This document shows positions 20,237 through 29,321 of a DNA stretch of 29,321 bases, in pieces. Every line of letters begins with the position of its first letter. Position 1 is the stretch's first letter. Made by a program: the position numbers and the translations under genes. Source of the DNA: Spirogloea muscicola (Eukaryota; Streptophyta; Zygnematophyceae; Spirogloeales; Spirogloeaceae); contig WELB01000076.1 in NCBI GenBank assembly GCA_009602725.1, positions 278,408-307,728 of the forward strand. Reading direction: 5' to 3'. Below the pieces are notes generated by a model that saw only the letters and a program-made list of their open reading frames with translations, searched no databases and had not been told where the DNA came from.

Positions 20237-20800
20237 AGGTCTTGGCCGCGCGAGCCAACAGGTCCTGCAGAAAAAGAACCGCTCTTTCAAAGGGGACGAT
20301 GGCTGTGCCAGCCCGAAGAGACTGGACAAGGTCCATAGGGGCAGAACCTGCAGATATCACGCAGCTTGGTAAAGGGTTACTATGAATGGGCTCAGTATAC
20401 TTCAGTCAACAGCCGCAATGTCAAGCAACTAGCCGCTGGAAAAGGTCGTCCTGCCGAATGATAAAGGCAGCAGCCAGGACCTGCCCTGCCCGCAAATGCA
20501 TATGGAATGCCTGGGAGTAATGTAAAGGCGCACGAGTACTTTTAAGTGAGCAACCTGGGCTGGGCATTGAAGCTGGGCTGCTCGGCCTGCTGTTTGTTAG
20601 GAGTGGGCAACTATATGTTTGTGTACCATATCGTCAGCAGCATGGTATGCTTGAAAAGGAATGTCTTGGTTGAGATAAAATGACTGCCTAACTCATCTCT
20701 CACCTGGCTCAGTCTCTGACATCGTACTCATTACAAGTCAGCGATGTACCTTCCCTGATCTTTTCATCCTGCTGATTTTGAGGACCTCTGTCCATTAAGC

Positions 20801-21019
20801 AAGTGAAGTAGCAACAAGACATTTTACATCCGACTATGAGGCCCTCGGGCACAATGTTCGTCTACCCGTCCTGCTGTGAACTGTGTAGGCACAGTCAGGT
20901 CGTGATGACAAGTGAAGTAGCAACAAGACAGTATACATCCAACTATGAGGCCCTCGGGCACAAATGTTCGTCTACCCGTCCTGCTGTGAACTGTGTAGGC
21001 ACAGTCAGGTCGTGAAGAC
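20801..21019 (+). repeat. Two-copy tandem repeat, 109-bp period
   Basis: Unit 1 is 20801-20909 and unit 2 is 20910-21019, one base longer because of an extra A after GGGCAC. Both begin AAGTGAAGTAGCAACAAGAC and end with TCAGGTCGTGA-GAC. Only a handful of differences are visible, so the duplication is recent. Confidence 0.9.
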
Positions 21020-21421
21020 AATCTTACATGCGTGTCAGAAGAAGATTTGCAGCTCCTGTAGTCAGTGTGATTTGTAAGCAGCACATGTAGACCGTTTGTG
21101 GCATGGCACAATTCCTGCATCTGCTGCCTGTTTAGGCCTTTCCTTCGCACAACTCTGAGAACTGAAGGAACGTTAGAGACGGACTCAACCTGGCCAAAAT
21201 CCAGGAGGCGGCGGTGCCGCATACGCCCACAACAAAATGTCTGCAGCTAGCCTCCCTCTGTGTTGGGCACATTACAAGCATTGACCTGCGGACCAGCTAG
21301 GAGAATCTGTGGGTGGCAATTGGCACTCGGAGCAACTGAAGAAGAAAGTGTTTGGGGCCAACCGGCAAGTAGGCCTCGGATCAAAGGGGGCAGGAGAGGG
21401 GTTGGGGAAAGGGAGCCGCAG

Positions 21422-23180
21422 CTATGATGTGCTCTTGTCTTTGCGGGCTTTATCTTCTTGGCTGCTGGTGAGAGGCCTTCCTGGCGCAGCCGCGCCAGCG
21501 CCGTCCTGGTGCCGGATGGCGCCTGTGTCGACGAGGTGTGGGACCTCGGCCGCCAGCCAGGGCGCCATACCCAGGCAGAGCGCGTGTGCAATGCCAAAGT
21601 GCGGCCTGCGTAGCCACACAAGCACAGCATATTACAGTCACCTGGGGGGGGCTCTTTAAAGGCAGGCAGCCATGCGATCGCATGGCGGTTGGCAAGGGCT
21701 ACCCTGCAACAAGAGCTTGCACTGAGCAAGGACAGCACGAGCAAGCAAAAACCGGCTCTCACGAGTTCTTGGCCCACAGGGGCTTGAAGTGGATAGTAAG
21801 GCAGATCTTGCCACCGCGATACATCTGCGCAACCGCAGCCGGCACAAAGCACCCGCCACACACTTCACTCAGGCACACAAAGTACCGTGGCCTCCTCTAA
21901 GAGGAAAACTTTCGAGCATTGAAAATACAACTAAGGCCAAATGGCCAAGTACAAACAATTCAAGCGCATCTATTGATGTACATCACCCACTGCAAAGTGA
22001 CCCGCTCAGTAACCACGAGTCAATACATAAAGGTCGCTACTCGACGCCTCAATACCAGACGGAAGATCGAAGCATCTCTGCCACCAACTAGAGCCCAGCT
22101 TTCTGGTGCAAAGCATGAGCCTGAGCACGCTGTAAACAGGCCGACACTCTCGTCGCAAGAACAACAGATATGCAGCTGGCAAACCCATTTCAGCCGGTGG
22201 CACATCTGCATGTCGTGCATAACCTGTTGCAGTATTCTGAAGGAGAATGTGGGACCGACGACCTAAACAGCCAACGTTATCAACTGCAGCTGGCAGGAAA
22301 AGATCGCATTGGTGGTAGTTGAAGTAATGCTGCAGTCGATATCTTTAGCTGTCTAGGTCCTCGGTTCCACAATCTCCTTCAAAATAATGCCAATCTAGGT
22401 TATGCACGACATGCAGATGTGCTTCCGGCTGAGATGGGTTTGCCAGCTGCATATCTGTCGACTTGCGACGACAAGTGTCGGCCTATTTACAGCGTGCTCA
22501 GGCTCATGCTTTGCACCAGAAAGCTGGGCGAGCTCTAGTCGGTAGCAGAAGGGCTCCAAATCTGCCATCTGATATTGAGGCATCCATTAGCGACCTTTAT
22601 GTCTGAAGGCGGTGGAGAGTGCGCGGTGCAGGACCAGCGCCGCCATGGTCGCTGGTCACGCAAGTCAGCACGGCTACTGCCACAAAGGCGGCCTAGCCAG
22701 GCCCCTCGCAATTATAACAGCAGCGGCGGACAGCAGTGCTGCACACCTTGGCGGTCTTGCCGTCGAGCTCGGGGAGCTGGAGCTCGGGCGCGGTGGCGGG
22801 GTAGGTGACGGGGATGTCGAAGCGGAGCTCAAAGTCGTACTTGAGGAGGTTGTGAACGTACCAGCAGCGGCCGCGCCACCGGGTGCCCTCCGCGTCCTCT
22901 GCAGCGATGCGGAACCAGTCGCTGTCGCTCGCCTTGTTCATCTCCATGTACTTGATCAGGGCCTGGCGGGCTCATCGCCGCGCGCGCGGCCGTCAGGGAT
23001 CACGACGCGGCGGCGGCCAGCGGCGGCGGCAGCTGTGGCGGCGGCGGCGGCGGCGGTGCGCACCATGTACTCCTCCTTGAGGCGCTTCTTCCAGGCCTCG
23101 CCGTCGCGCGGGCCGGCCTTGGTGGCCAGCAGCGGGATGCGCTGCACCGTCGACCGCGTCGCCGTGTCCCACCCGTCCAT
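21422..23180 (-). CDS. UFC1: UFM1-conjugating enzyme 1 (E2)
   Basis: E2 of the UFMylation pathway: it takes UFM1 from the E1 UBA5 onto its active cysteine and works with the E3 UFL1, mainly at the ER and ribosome. Exons (minus strand): 23180-23064, 22962-22747, 21824-21763, 21605-21422 (TAG), all in phase, giving 192 aa. The family is recognised from [75 protein letters not shown] with active Cys119, [11 protein letters not shown], and [20 protein letters not shown]. It is about 20-25 residues longer than the usual enzyme because of a polar C-terminal tail ([18 protein letters not shown]...). Intron 2 (21825-22746) contains a large palindrome. It diverges from the PTI1-like gene, with 701 bp between start codons. 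Confidence 0.95.
22025..22602. repeat. 578-bp imperfect palindrome in UFC1 intron 2
   Basis: Arm 1 (22025-22289) and arm 2 (22330-22602) are inverted copies around a 40-nt centre. The best-matched core reads CCCAGCTTTCTGGTGCAAAG onward for about 55 bp with one mismatch, and TATGCAGCTGGCAAACCCAT and ATCTGCATGTCGTGCATAAC are also shared. Small indels and substitutions separate the arms elsewhere. The transcript would fold into a very long hairpin. Just outside arm 1 the minus strand reads LTRGY then stop, and both arms carry a SDLYV reading pointing outward, which links it to the TIR-family ORF tails. Confidence 0.88.
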
Positions 23181-23881
23181 GGCGGCCGCCGCGCCGCCGC
23201 CGCCGCCGCGGGGCTTCCGAGTCGTGTCGGCTGGAACTCGGGGAGCCCCTAAGTGCAGTTATGAGCACCGTCAGTAACAGCCGCGCTTTAACCGCCGTGC
23301 TCTCGCTGCAGCTTGTGGCTTTTCCGGCTGCTGGTCTTTCTGACTAACGGCTGCCAATAAGAGGCTGGTAAGTGGTCATATTACATAACAATTGCTTAAC
23401 ATGTATCCGTCAGCGTCAGCGCTTCGCTGACGGCTCAACCCGGGCCGCTACCTGTCGGCAATCCCACTGGCCCCTCCTTCCCACCACCACCCCTCGTAAG
23501 CNGCTCGGCTGCCCTGCCCGGCCGGCGCTCGCTGTGGCGGCGGCGAGGTGCGCTGCGATGCCGGCAAGGTAGCCGCGCGCCTCTACTCCGCCGCTGCCGT
23601 CGCCGACTTCGGCGCTGCCGCGGCTCTGAATCCGCCGCCGGCGGCGACCGCGACCGCCATCGGCTGGAGGCGGCCGCGCTGGCATGGGCAGCTGACGGCA
23701 CTGTCTCGCCGGCAAGCCTTGTCGCGCCTTGCCGCTGCGCCTCTCCCGCTGACGGCGCGGCCGCGACGGCCTTGTGGCTTCCGGCAGGGCCTTGCCGTGA
23801 CCGAGCGACGACGTCCCAGCGCCGCACCCCGGCCCCCTTTCGTGCGTCGCGCACAACTTGATCTCGTGCGGCAGGCCGCCC
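23181..23881. promoter_or_regulatory. Divergent intergenic region between UFC1 and the PTI1-like kinase
   Basis: 701 bp separate two start codons on opposite strands, so this must hold both 5' UTRs and promoters. I see no convincing TATA box. About 23450-23880 is GC-rich with CpG-dense sequence and contains an N at 23502. Long frames here on both strands look compositional. Confidence 0.45.
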
Positions 23882-26224
23882 ATGGCCTGCTGCTTTGGCA
23901 TAGGCGGGGGCCGCGAGCGCAAGGACCCCGCCCGGCCCTCCCACAACGGCAACCAAGGTGCGCACCAGCCGTCGCAGAACTGCAGTCCCCGCTTGCTTGC
24001 TTCCCATTGCCTTTCCCATGGCCGCCTCTCTCCTCTGCACACTCGAGACCGGTCATCGTTGCAGCAGCGCTCGTCGTCTGCGCTACGCCACACGGCTCAA
24101 AGCGAGCTGTCAACCTTCGCGCCGTCCGCAGCGAGCGTACTGGGCGTGGCGCCGAGCACCGAGCCGCCGGCGCCGAAGCAGATCGTAGAGCCCGCCTACC
24201 CCGCCCAGCCGCTGCCCATCGCGGTGCCCACCTTCCCGCTCGATGAGCTGCGCGAGGCGACGGACGACTTCGGCGCCAAGGCGCTCATCGGCGAGGGCTC
24301 CTATGGCCGCGTGTACTATGGCATCCTGCAAGACGGTCGCGCCGCCGCCATCAAGAAGCTCGACGCCAGCTCCCAGCAGGACTCCGAGTTCCTGGCGGAG
24401 GTCAGCCCTGGCCACAGGGCCACCTCCGCCAAGTGTCTCGGCACTGCATCCTGGCGCTGGGCTGCCGATGCTAGCCGCAGTGATTGTCACGGTGAGCCTG
24501 GACTGGCTGAGAGGCGTCGATGGTGGTGCACTGCTGCGAGCCAGGTCGGGCTGGTGAGCCAGCTGCGGCACGACAACGTCGTGGAGCTGCTGGGGTACTG
24601 CGTCGAGGGGCAGATGCGCGTGCTGGCTTACGAGTTTGCACCGCTCGGCAGCCTCCATGACATCATTCATGGTAACCAGCCGCAGTGGAGCAGCGTCAGC
24701 CCTGCGCGTGCTGACCTCATCCGGCAGCTGAGTATATTGCTGCATACAAACATCAGCGGAGCTTAGGCACTGGGGCTGGCGGCCGCGGTGCGCAGGACGC
24801 AAGGGTGTCAAGAACTCAGAGCCCGGGCCGCCGCTGGATTGGATGCAGCGAGTGAAGATCGCCGTGTCCTCGGCCAGGGGCCTTGAGTACCTCCATGAGA
24901 AGGTGCACTCCTGATGGTCCACCTTATGGTCCAAATGTCTTGCCAGCTTGGGCTTGGTGCTCACGCAGTCGTGCTGCCCGCGCTGCTCGGATGCTGATGC
25001 AGGTTCAGCCGCCGGTCATCCACAAGGACATCAAGTCCAGCAATGTGCTGCTCTTTGACGACTACACGGCCAAGATCGCGGACTTCAACCTCTCCAATCA
25101 GGCGCCAGACCAGGCCTCCCGCCTCCACTCCACGCGCGTCCTGGGCACCTTTGGTTACCATGCCCCTGAGTGCGTTCAGATTCTTTGCTGCTATGATGAA
25201 TTCGGCGGAATCTGCTCCTTTTTATTGTCAAGAATACAAACGACAGACTGGCTGTGTGAAATCTCAGTATTTGCCTTACTTTACTAAATTAATGTTAGGC
25301 TGCTTGTCATGCATGAACAAGCATGAGGATGAGTGAGCTGCCACACATGGTTCAGAACCTTCTCCAGGTTAAGGCAGCGATATGCTGAACCATCTGTGTC
25401 TGGTCCTTTCTTGACCTGATTGCTTGCTTGCTTGCTTGCTTTTTGCTTGGGCCATTGGCGATTAGGTACGCAATGACGGGCTCCTTGAGCTTCAAAAGCG
25501 ACGTCTACAGCTTCGGGGTTGTGCTCTTGGAGCTGCTGACGGGTCGCAAACCCGTAGATCACAACATGCCCAAAGGGCAGCAGTCTCTTGTGACCTGGGT
25601 ATCATTCCTGCATTGCACAAAATTTCTCGTCGCAATCATGTTGAGCAGAGTTGTTGGGGCCATTGGTGTCACTCTCTTAAATTTGGAGGTCATGACAGGA
25701 GCATCTCAGACAGCTTACAAGGGAAATGTGGTGATAAGCCAGAGTGTAGAAGTCAAGGGTGCCCGCTCAAGCCGTTGGCTGCTGCCTGGCCCAGGCGACC
25801 CCGCGGTTGGCCGAGGACAAGGTGAAGGCATGCGTGGACCCGCGGCTGAAGGAGTACCCGCAGAAAGCCGTGGCAAAAGTGCGTATTTCCGTCCACCTAA
25901 CCAATGGGTCGCCCTTTCTGCAATTTAGCAGCATCAATATTTCTCGCAGGTGCATGCAAGCAGTGGGGCTGAGTTCATTTCAGTATGCAGATTGCACATC
26001 TGACGTGGTGTCCTACATCACGTCTGGCAGCAGCTTGCAATCAAGTTGCACCATCCTAGGCCCCATCTGATGCCTTGAATCACTGCGGCAACTGCTGCAA
26101 TGCTCGATTTGTGCAGTTGGCAGCGGTTGCGGCCTTGTGCGTGCAGTACGAGGCGGACTTCCGGCCAAACATGGGGATTGTGGTCAAGGCTCTGCAGCCT
26201 CTCTTGGCTCAGCGCCCCGCCTGA
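23882..26224 (+). CDS. PTI1-like Ser/Thr protein kinase (receptor-like cytoplasmic kinase VIII)
   Basis: Exons in phase: 23882-23957, 24132-24400, 24545-24671, 24796-24902, 25003-25169, 25466-25598, 25795-25878, 26117-26224 (TGA); 356 aa, the usual PTI1 length. It starts MACCFG, a likely S-acylated membrane anchor. Kinase landmarks: [13 protein letters not shown] (residues 77-89), AAIKKLD with Lys100, [15 protein letters not shown] with the helix C Glu, [85 protein letters not shown], and the PTI1-specific end [18 protein letters not shown]. Family members act below receptor kinases (for example the OXI1 pathway). The catalytic loop is HKD (200-202) rather than HRD, and the metal-binding motif is DFN rather than the DFD I recall for PTI1 proteins. 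The acceptor for exon 2 (24132) is the only nearby AG in the correct phase. The retained function is uncertain because of the motif changes. Confidence 0.92.
25420..25440 (+). repeat. (TTGC)n microsatellite in PTI1-like intron 5
   Basis: Five TTGC units lie just upstream of the polypyrimidine tract and the acceptor at 25464-25465. Length changes here could affect splicing, but that is conjecture. Confidence 0.75.
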
Positions 26225-27380
26225 TGAAGACATCCTGTAGAGCTAACATGTCGAGGCATTTGTGATGTGCAACTCATTTTTTCCACTTCATTCATCCTCA
26301 CTGATAAGGTTGGGCTTAGTAGCCCAGGTCCTAGCAGTTAGGACTCTACCACCTCATTCTGTTCAGTATATTGGACAGGTGAGCATCAGAGGTCTTGGTT
26401 GTGACAGGGGGGATGTGTAGACAGACTGGTCACTATATAGGGTTTGTTCGCCTTTCCTCCTTCCACACTTGAGCTTCTGCTCAGTTGCTTTGGCTATTAG
26501 TAGTGGATCAGTCAGAAATACGGCAAATGGCAGGGGAGAGACACTGGTTGCTACTGTGCTGCTGCCGCTCTGCCTGTGCAGACTGAAGAGGGAACTCAGG
26601 CGACTGCAGCCATCCCCAATGGTGGAGGCAGCTTCTGCAATATGAAGAGTTAAGCAGCATGATCATATCAGATGCAATCAAGATCCATCCATGACCGAAT
26701 TGCTCCATAGGAGGATACAAGCAGGAGGATATAAGCACTTGAGCTTGACTTTATTATTTCTAACTCAAACATACTTGTAGTTGGCAAGAACGTATTATTA
26801 CAGTCGTCCATGAGGGTGACCGGTAGAGTGGCCTTGAGGTTTGCTGAGGCGCCTGGTAGCAAGCAGTTTTTATTGGTAAGTGGTAGCTGATGGCACGCAG
26901 ACTGAAGATCTGAAAGCCGATTAGATTATGCTCGTGGTCTCAGAGGGAGTCAAATGCAGCTGATGGACGAAATGCTGCAGCAGTTCACAAAGCGCGCAAA
27001 GAACTACTCTACACGAGTAACCTGCTGCTGGTACTGATTTGCACAAATGACCGTCAGACGTTCCCAGCCCCGTATTGCAATCCATGCATCTTCTGCAGGC
27101 TGGGGTGATCACTTCCTCAGACGCTCTTATGATTAACGAGGACCAAGGTATCTGCGCATCGTGAATAACGTCACTTCAAGACCTTGAGAGGGGAAAGGTC
27201 CGCGGTGTGCTTGAATTGAGTGGGAGGCCACATCAAGCCAAGACACCTTTCAGGCAAAAGCTAATGCAAAGAATGTGGCTACACAAAACGAAGCGCCCAG
27301 GTATCAGTGCTGAAGCCGGCTGCCGGGGGACGTCAAAATCCACGAGGAAGCACATGCTAACTCGACAGGCTAACTTGAAA
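26225..27380. other. Intergenic region downstream of the PTI1-like gene
   Basis: No gene recognised. The sequence is AT-richer than the exons. A 64-codon frame at 26668-26862 on the minus strand looks peptide-like, but it has no family resemblance or partner exons that I can see. Confidence 0.4.
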
Positions 27381-27980
27381 TAGAAAGGAAGAAACATCTC
27401 GCCCAATGTATCGCAATGGCAGTGAGAGGCCAGCCCAAGGCTGTGAGAATCGCCCCAAGAAATGAACAAGGTCTGAAAGGGCCGGAAAATGCATAAAGCA
27501 CAAAACACGCTCCGTGACAATGGGGAGTACTAGCAGAAGGTGCTGTGGTTGAGGCAGATGTGCCGTCCCCTCAAGCAGAGACTAAACAAGGACGTCAAAG
27601 AATGCAATTACTACAACAATTTATCAGTGGGTTGGCCTCTCACAGCCATTGCCTTGCATCGAAACGGAGTAACTGGCAGCTAGAAAAATGTAACCCCCAT
27701 TGATACCAGAAGCAGCAAAAGGAGTAAGCTCCTTCAAAGTGGGCGAGGGTTGTGAAAGGCCACCCCTAGGTGAGGACAATGTCCAAAGGGGCCGGAAAGT
27801 GAAGAAATAAGAGCTATGCTTCGTTTGGGCTGGCCTCTCATAGCCACCAGTCAATTTGGAAGCGCTGTTTGTTTGGCCCTTTTGCAACTCTTTTCGGGCT
27901 GGCTTTTCACACCCTTTGTCCACCATTGAGAGAGCCACTTCTCCTCACAGCCAGCGCCCTATACGAAGCGACTTCCTTTC

Positions 27981-28085
27981 CATTTCCTGGCTCCCTTCTC
28001 GTACTCTGTTCATTCTTTTTTGGGCTGGCTTTGCCAGCCCCTCTTTCTTTATGGGCGAGCCTTCTTCTATTCTCAATGGGCGAGC
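27981..28085 (-). repeat. Inverted TIR-like copy with internal duplication
   Basis: It reads CTCCCTTCTCGTACTCTG, then the GGGCTGG-CTTTG-CCAGCCC hairpin, and ends with ATGGGCGAGC twice (28060 and 28085). It faces the TIR beginning at 28137, with 51 bp between them. Confidence 0.75.
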
Positions 28086-28136
28086 ACTTTCTTTTTCCAT
28101 TTGATCGTGCCACAATTTCGTGTACAAGAAGAAAGG

Positions 28137-28428
28137 GCTCGCCCATTGAGGATAGGGGCTGGACAAGCCAGCCCAAACAAGAATGAACAAAGAACGAGAA
28201 GGGGGCCAGAGGAAGCCAGAGGAAGCGCTAAGAAACCAAAGCAGACAAAGAAAGAAAGCAGCTACAAATCACTCAGTAACCCCTGCTAAGCAGCCGCAAA
28301 TCAGAGAGGCTAGGGTCCTGGAAGTGGGTCCCCTGGACAGAGCCAGAGGCAGCAGCGAGGGCTCTCCCGGCACGAAGGTGCAGCGCACGGGCCATGGACC
28401 TCTGCAGCGAGACGGCCAAGCGCATGCG
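28137..28428 (-). mobile_element. Truncated TIR-family copy with ORF tail
   Basis: The TIR at 28137-28232 carries a 10-bp internal duplication (GCCAGAGGAA). The ORF tail follows from 28273 to about 28428 on the minus strand (MRLAVSLQRSMARALHL ... SDLRLLSRGY, stop). Homology with the 5301-6611 unit ends near GCGCATGCG. Confidence 0.8.
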
Positions 28429-28556
28429 TACAAGACGACTTAGGGAGAGGGGCCTTCCCTCAGGCCGATGGCCGCCAGCCGTCCGATCTGGCTGGGACCA
28501 AAAGCGGCTGGGTTCCGTTCGATCCAGGGAGATGGGCAGGGGTCTCTGCGGAAAGT

Positions 28557-28718
28557 GCTCGCCCATTGAGAATAGGGGCTGGAACAACCAGCCCGAAAAA
28601 GAATGAACAGAGTACGAGAAGGGGGCCAGGGGAAGCGCTAAGTAACAGAAACAAAGCAGCTACGAGACACTCAGTAACCCCTGCTAAGCAGCCGCAGATC
28701 AGAGATGCTGGGCTCCTG
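28557..28718 (-). mobile_element. Very short TIR-family copy, near identical to 5301-5462
   Basis: This is a 162-bp match to 5301-5462 with no difference that I can see. It comprises the whole 86-bp TIR plus the last 16 codons of the ORF (stop at 28671). It ends abruptly at GGGCTCCTG. Confidence 0.85.
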
Positions 28719-29143
28719 CGACCGTCAGATCGGGCGCTGGCGGCGCCGCGCTGCCTGGGGGCCCCTGCCCCACGTGCCTTGCCCGGCACGCCCAACTGCC
28801 GCCACGTGGGCCGCAACATTTGGACGTCAATAGTCTCCCGGCCTAAATCAGCGGAGTACTGTTATTGCCTTCGACCCTTTCAGACTTGTTCATTTCTTTA
28901 AGCTTTTTAGCCAGCCAAAAGTTTTGTGCTGTGGGCTTTTTAGCCAGCCACTTGCTTTTGCATTGGAAAAAGAAAGATAGCTGATTCGGTTTTACTGCGC
29001 AGTCAAAAGACCCCCTTCATCCAAGGGCGGGGGAGGATGTGCTCCCAGCGGCGCCGCAGGGCGGGCCGACACCCCCTCTCTTCAATTAGCAGCGGCGGCG
29101 CTTCACACGCTCAGACTCATTGCCCTCCCTCTCCGCGTCCGGA

Positions 29144-29184
<41 letters not shown>
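29144..29184. repeat. (GGC)n microsatellite
   Basis: About 13-14 GGC triplets, 80 bp upstream of a possible start codon. The position would suit a 5' UTR. Confidence 0.85.
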
Positions 29185-29262
29185 GAGAAGCCTCAGCTGC
29201 TTCTCGCCTCGTCAGATTTCTGCCGTCGGCTACCGCGCACCAGCGGCTACCGGCGCGCCAGG

Positions 29263-29321
29263 ATGGTGGCGATGGCCGCCGCGGCGGCGGCGGCAGCGGT
29301 GGGCGCGCTGCCGGCTGCGAC
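29263..29321 (+). CDS. Possible N-terminus of a further gene (3' partial)
   Basis: An ATG in the context GCCAGGATGG opens a frame that runs to the window edge (MVAMAAAAAAAAVGALPAA). The Ala-rich start could be an organelle or secretory leader. Too little is present to name it. Confidence 0.3.
   Translation, partial: MVAMAAAAAAAAVGALPAA

Larger units (their letters stand above)
27381..28960. repeat. Cluster of truncated TIR-family repeats
   Basis: This stretch is built mostly from pieces of the family. There are degenerate GGGCTGG/CCAGCCC blocks at 27425-27500 and 27830-27910, with AATGAACAAGGTCTGAAAG-type neighbours. A right-facing TIR-like piece lies at 27981-28085. Two units with left-facing TIRs lie at 28137-28428 and 28557-28718. 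The AGCTTTTTAGCCAGCC repeats at 28900-28950 are more distant. No host gene is evident. Confidence 0.65.

Noticed and set aside
20100-20385. Poly-Ala proteins on both strands around the (GCC)n tract
   Set aside because: The microsatellite produces them. There is no supporting motif or exon structure.
21919-22583. Two similar peptides on opposite strands in UFC1 intron 2
   Set aside because: They are translations of the two palindrome arms, so their similarity reflects the inverted repeat and not duplicated genes.
23416-24113. Long minus-strand frames upstream of the PTI1-like gene
   Set aside because: They overlap the first exons of the kinase and its GC-rich 5' region and have no recognisable content.
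1-29321. tRNA or rRNA genes
   Set aside because: I saw no cloverleaf with a GTTCRA-type T-arm or rRNA core sequence on reading both strands, though a covariance-model scan was not possible.

Overview
The window is a piece of nuclear genome from the green plant lineage. Most genes carry many short GT-AG introns, CpG/GCC-rich coding exons alternate with AT-richer introns, and the gene set is plant: a 3-ketoacyl-CoA synthase, an ARP-type AP endonuclease, a PTI1-like kinase and a plant-type DUF212 protein. Extensin-like proline runs and dense short repeats would suit a streptophyte green alga, but the species is not established by the sequence. Two single-base N positions (19875, 23502) show this is draft assembly.

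Layout: 1-4054 (+), the 3' part of a secreted GH5 exo-beta-1,3-glucanase-like gene with fascin-like modules. 5042-6746, a nested repeat cluster holding a mobile-element-like unit with 86-bp perfect terminal inverted repeats (TIRs) and an open 349-codon ORF that looks like the C-terminal endonuclease part of a non-LTR retrotransposon. 6747-9498, no confident gene, with a 173-bp tandem repeat. 9499-11076 (-), an intronless KCS. 11441-13014, a second, decayed copy of the TIR unit in the KCS upstream region. 13015-14202, GC-rich, unassigned. 14203-17313 (+), AP endonuclease in 8 exons. 17708-19886 (-), a DUF212 family protein converging on it. 19980-21260, repeats. 21422-23180 (-), UFC1, the UFM1-conjugating enzyme, in 4 exons, with a 578-bp imperfect palindrome in its second intron. 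23882-26224 (+), a PTI1-like kinase in 8 exons, head-to-head with UFC1. 27381-28960, a cluster of truncated copies of the TIR family. 29263-29321, possibly the first codons of another gene.

The host genes do not form a pathway: wall glucan turnover, very-long-chain fatty acid elongation, base excision repair, UFMylation and receptor-proximal kinase signalling. What links the window is one repeat family. It has TIRs built around a GGGCTGG/CCAGCCC hairpin and ORF tails ending in a DL-x-LL-S/T-RGY signature. At least five loci show that tail clearly, two more weakly, including one at the edge of the UFC1 intron palindrome. The exon structures given were worked out by eye from splice sites, reading phase and family knowledge. 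Family assignments rest on recalled motifs, not on database searches.
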